From Glandiceps talaboti (lineage: Eukaryota; Hemichordata; Enteropneusta; Spengelidae): DNA of 64,000 nucleotides. The notes below the pieces were generated by a model that saw only the letters and a program-made list of their open reading frames with translations, did no database searches and was not told the DNA's origin. Position 1 is the first letter of the stretch, and every line of letters begins with the position of its first letter. Of the stretch, positions 63,370 through 64,000 are shown one piece after another. The position numbers and the translations under genes were made by a program. The stretch is taken from NCBI RefSeq assembly GCF_964340395.1, contig NC_135549.1, forward strand, positions 5,628,501 through 5,692,500. The letters are read 5' to 3'.

Positions 63370-63612
63370 GGCAGGCAGGCAGGCAGGCAGACAATGAGTG
63401 AGTGAGTGAGTGAGTGAGTGTGATTGAATGAGCGATTGATTGGGTGAGTGAGTGTGAGTGAGTGAGTGAGTGATTTATTGAGTGAGTGAGTGAGTGAGTG
63501 AGTGAGTGAGTGGGTGAGTGAGCGACTGAGTGAGTGAGTGAGTGAGTGAGTGAGTGAGTGAGTGAGTGAGTGAGTGAGTGCGTGCGTGGGTGAGTGAGTA
63601 ATTGATTGATTG
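63221..63612. repeat. Compound tetranucleotide microsatellite (GATA)(GGAC)(GACA)(GGCA)(GTGA)
   Basis: About 390 bases of successive tetranucleotide blocks: GATA (63237-63316), GGAC (63319-63334), GACA (63335-63369), GGCA (63370-63389), then GTGA/GAGT (63396-63598) and GATT (63600-63612). It gives a long spurious minus-strand ORF rich in THSL and SIYL repeats. Confidence 0.97.
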
Positions 63613-64000
63613 ATGTGTAAAGGTAATGCAGACCTGCAAACGTAAAGTGGAACGTTATGAGGTCTACTGGTACATTTACTCATTTCGAGTAAGTAAAGTG
63701 GTATTGGACCTTAAATTGAAGTGGTATTTCGATTTCTCTCTGTAGGGACTAAAGTGCCCAACCTTGTATCGGCCATGTTATCTTGTTCAGACACATGTGA
63801 ACGAAAGGAATTCATCGGCAACCATGTAAAGACGTTCGGGGTCGGCGGTTCATTTTAAGGATCAAAACGCCAATCAATAATTTTAATATTGACCGTCTAA
63901 AATTGTCTATTAACGGTAATACTTTATAAAATAACATAATACCATTTAGGAAGGAAATGGCATGTCAAGAACCAACCCAATATTCATATTTACTGATGGT
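63613..64000. other. Window end, nothing recognised
   Basis: No supported feature. Confidence 0.4.

Noticed and set aside
63195-63683. 162-residue minus-strand ORF with THSL and SIYL repeats
   Set aside because: Translation of the compound tetranucleotide array.

Overview
The window looks like nuclear DNA of an animal, probably a marine invertebrate. It is AT-rich by eye, carries many long microsatellites, has GT-AG introns of a few hundred to about 1,400 bases, and holds a plexin gene and a single-exon class A GPCR. I cannot place the phylum. Low GC and the dispersed repeats would suit a lophotrochozoan or an ambulacrarian/cephalochordate.

Region 1 (about 360-12,330, + strand) is the 3' half of a plexin gene, the semaphorin-receptor family. 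I reconstructed 16 coding exons whose phases join without a break into one frame of about 818 residues ending in TAA at 12,054. In order they encode the last extracellular IPT/TIG domains (with a furin-type RRKR site), one transmembrane helix, a juxtamembrane segment, and both halves of the plexin RasGAP-like domain. Two features are unusual. The Rho-GTPase-binding domain (RBD) that normally separates the GAP halves is absent: the exons on either side join in phase across a 407-base intron with no room for it. The C-terminus, which ends shortly after the GAP domain in familiar plexins, runs on for about 110 residues. That tail has nine tyrosines in repeated YxxL and YxxP motifs, two pairs of which have ITAM-like spacing. 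The Sema domain and other upstream exons lie outside the window.

Region 2 (about 12,330-64,000) is gene-poor. The only intact gene I can support is a rhodopsin-family GPCR on the - strand (21,904-22,992). It has the GN, LAxAD, ERY and NPxxY motifs but lacks the TM3 cysteine (3.25) and the TM6 tryptophan (6.48). A decayed Merlin/IS1016-type DDE transposase lies near 38,870-39,412 (+), and a possible relic of an immunoglobulin-like exon near 62,625-62,925 (-).

The rest is repeat-rich intergenic DNA: a tRNA-headed SINE (about 41,996-42,260), a two-copy dispersed repeat of about 470 bases (20.9 and 53.6 kb), foldback/MITE-like elements (23.4, 43.7-45.3 and 55.1-55.5 kb), minisatellites (27.4, 32.5 and 48.2 kb), and long TA, GA, GTAT and compound microsatellites, densest from 55 kb to the end. 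I see no CRISPR array, operon or other prokaryotic feature.
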